The notes below the pieces were generated by a model. That model made no database searches. It was not told where the DNA came from and saw nothing but the letters and a program-made list of their open reading frames with translations. This document shows, one piece after another, positions 62,463 through 64,000 of a stretch of DNA of 64,000 nt. The DNA comes from Bosea sp. 685 (GTDB taxonomy: Bacteria > Pseudomonadota > Alphaproteobacteria > Rhizobiales > Beijerinckiaceae). Position 1 is the stretch's first letter. Each line of letters begins with the position of its first letter. The stretch spans positions 3,906,001-3,970,000 of the forward strand of contig NZ_CP134779.1 of assembly GCF_031884435.1 (NCBI RefSeq), in the 5' to 3' direction. The translations under genes and the position numbers were made by a program.

Positions 62463-62620
62463 CCCGTTTGGACATTCGAGCCCTCATCCTGAGGAGCCGC
62501 GTCAGCGGCGTCTCGAAGGATGCTCCAGATATCTCCAGAGCCTCCTGGAGCATCCTTCGAGACGCCATTCCAAGGGGAATGGCTCCTCAGGATGAGGGCT
62601 CAGGGAGTTTCCAATCAAAC
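62463..62620. repeat. Large palindromic intergenic repeat (element A, copy 3)
   Basis: GAGCCCTCATCCTGAGGAGC (62478) and GGCTCCTCAGGATGAGGGC (ending near 62600) flank CGTCTCGAAGGATGCTCC and GGAGCATCCTTCGAGACG. This is element A of 25310-25466 in reverse orientation, since the two distinctive arms (CGCGTCAGCGG and ATTCCAAGGGGAATGG) are exchanged. It sits between ohr and the CcdA-like gene. Confidence 0.85.
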
Positions 62621-62639
62621 TCTGAGAAGGAGGGCACCG

Positions 62640-64000
62640 ATGTCCCTTTTCATCCCAGCCTATCTCGCAGGCGTGCTGACGATCCTCTCGCCCTGTATCC
62701 TGCCGGTCGTGCCGTTCATCCTGGTGCAGGCGAACCGGTCCTTCCATCGCCAGTCCTTCCGTCGACATGGCTTGCCGATGCTGCTGGGGCTGGCTTTTGC
62801 CTTCGCCGCGGTGGCGAGCCTGGCAGCGGTCGCCGGGGGCTGGGCTGTCCAGGCGAACCGCTTCGGGCGCGCCGTCGCCTTGGTCCTGCTCGCCGGCTTC
62901 GGTCTTGGCCTGATCTTTCCAGCGCTCGCCGCCCGCCTCTCCTCGCCGCTGGTGGGAGCTGGATCGTGGCTGGCGGCATGGACACAGAGAGGACGGGCCG
63001 AGGGCGGACAGGCCGGCACGCTCTCCTCGGTCGTCCTCGGCGTGGCCACCGGACTGCTCTGGACGCCCTGCGCCGGCCCGGTGCTGGGGCTGATCCTCTC
63101 CGGCGCGGCGTTGAGCGGGCCCGGTCCGCAGACCAGCGCGCTCCTGCTCGCCTATGGCCTCGGCGCTGCCACCTCGCTCGCCGCCACCATGCTCGCCGGG
63201 CGGCAACTCCTCGCCCGCTTGCGGCCTTCACTGCCCTGGGTCGAGCGGGCGCGCCGGCTCGCTGGGGCCGCTGTCATCGGCAGCGTGGCGCTGCTGGCGC
63301 TCGGCCTCGACACCAGCCTGCTGCAGCGCCTCTCCGCCGAGCAGACCGCCAAGCTGGAAAACACGCTGATGACAAGCATCGCAAAGGTCGTTGGCGGCTT
63401 CGGGCAATCCGCCGGCGCCGCCGTCCCCGATACGCTACCCGGTCCACTCGCTGCGCTGCTCGACAGGCAGGGCTGGATCAATTCGCCGCCGCTGCGCACT
63501 GAGGCGCTGCGCGGCAAAGTCGTCGTCGTCAGTTTCTGGACCTATTCCTGCATCAACTGCCTGCGCGCGCTTCCGCATCTGAAGGCCTGGGCGGACAGGT
63601 ACAAGGATCAAGGTCTCGTCGTCATCGGCGTCCACGCGCCGGAATTCGCCTTCGAGCGGGATCGCAACAATGTGGCCCAGGCCAGCCTATCGCTCGGCCT
63701 GGGTTATCCGGTCGTGCTCGACAATGATTTTCGCATCTGGCGGGCTTTCGGCAATAGCGGCTGGCCGGGCGTCCATATCGTCGGCAGCGACGGCCGGGTC
63801 CGCCATCAGGTGACCGGCGAAGGCCGCTACGACCAGTCCGAGCAGGTTATCCGGCGCCTGCTGACTGAGGCGAATGCGATCGACAGCGCCGGCTCCAGCC
63901 AGCCGGTCGAAGGCCAGGGCGCCCAGAAGCAAGCGGATTGGAGCAATCTGCGTTCGCCCGAAACCTATCTCGGTCATGACAAGGCCGAGCGCTTCGCCTC
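62640..64000 (+). CDS. DipZ-like CcdA/thioredoxin fusion protein, truncated by window
   Basis: This gene is open to the window end. The N-terminal part (about residues 1-230) is a CcdA-type membrane domain with electron-transfer cysteines in ILSPCILPVVPF (C19) and WTPCAGPVLGL. A periplasmic thioredoxin-like domain follows, with the active-site pair C304 and C307 (WTYSCINCLRALPHLK). This arrangement matches DipZ, which carries electrons from the cytoplasm to periplasmic thiols. AGGAGGG precedes the ATG at 62640. It follows ohr on the same strand after a repeat, suggesting a shared oxidative-stress role. Confidence 0.9.
   Translation, partial: MSLFIPAYLAGVLTILSPCILPVVPFILVQANRSFHRQSFRRHGLPMLLGLAFAFAAVASLAAVAGGWAVQANRFGRAVALVLLAGFGLGLIFPALAARLSSPLVGAGSWLAAWTQRGRAEGGQAGTLSSVVLGVATGLLWTPCAGPVLGLILSGAALSGPGPQTSALLLAYGLGAATSLAATMLAGRQLLARLRPSLPWVERARRLAGAAVIGSVALLALGLDTSLLQRLSAEQTAKLENTLMTSIAKVVGGFGQSAGAAVPDTLPGPLAALLDRQGWINSPPLRTEALRGKVVVVSFWTYSCINCLRALPHLKAWADRYKDQGLVVIGVHAPEFAFERDRNNVAQASLSLGLGYPVVLDNDFRIWRAFGNSGWPGVHIVGSDGRVRHQVTGEGRYDQSEQVIRRLLTEANAIDSAGSSQPVEGQGAQKQADWSNLRSPETYLGHDKAERFA

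Overview
The window is high-GC, gene-dense chromosomal DNA. It looks like an alphaproteobacterium of the Hyphomicrobiales (Rhizobiales). The gene content fits a soil or root-associated genus such as Bosea, but that genus is an inference from protein style and not a database result. Support comes from palindromic intergenic repeats resembling rhizobial mosaic elements, many ABC transporters for nitrogen compounds, an OhrR/Ohr pair, a PaoABC-type molybdoenzyme and several RpiR, GntR, LysR, TetR and HxlR regulators. I saw no rRNA, tRNA, CRISPR array, prophage or insertion sequence.

Layout. 1-5.7 kb: iron or metallophore uptake, with a TonB receptor, two paralogous periplasmic binding proteins, a methyltransferase and the first codons of a probable permease. 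6.4-10.1 kb: a small secreted protein, a frameshifted DUF2955/FUSC-like exporter with its HlyD partner, and two small envelope proteins. 10.2-14.3 kb: a large MscS channel, a frameshifted outer-membrane-like protein and a small membrane protein. 14.7-18.5 kb: paoABC periplasmic aldehyde oxidoreductase. 18.7-20.1 kb: a MAPEG and DoxX pair with a divergent HxlR regulator. 20.3-27.9 kb: a DadA-like oxidase divergent from an RpiR regulator, then a Dpp-type ABC importer without ATPase genes and an M81/MlrC peptidase. 28.0-32.2 kb: a MFS exporter, alpha/beta hydrolase, cyclophilin-like protein and LysR regulator, bracketed by two copies of the mlrC 3' end. 32.7-37.9 kb: an SsuABC-like importer with a nitrilase-fold hydrolase and an amidohydrolase.

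38-47.6 kb: a mosaic of single genes. These are a polysaccharide deacetylase relic, a peptidoglycan-binding-domain protein, LysE, a LuxR regulator, azlCD with an unusual repeated leader, a GntR regulator with a PfkB kinase, and a Tat-exported bicupin oxalate decarboxylase. 47.8-57.2 kb: a complete type I secretion locus. Its substrate is about 1,890 residues, with two seven-bladed PD40 propellers, four Ig/cadherin-like domains and two VWD-like domains, and with no RTX nonapeptides. The ABC exporter and membrane-fusion protein follow in overlapping frames. I regard this as the most interesting system in the window.

57.6-64 kb: an M20 peptidase, a TetR regulator with a clear palindromic operator and a VOC protein, a DUF1801/YdeI-like protein, ohrR/ohr with operator-like sites, and a CcdA-thioredoxin (DipZ-like) gene that runs off the end of the window.
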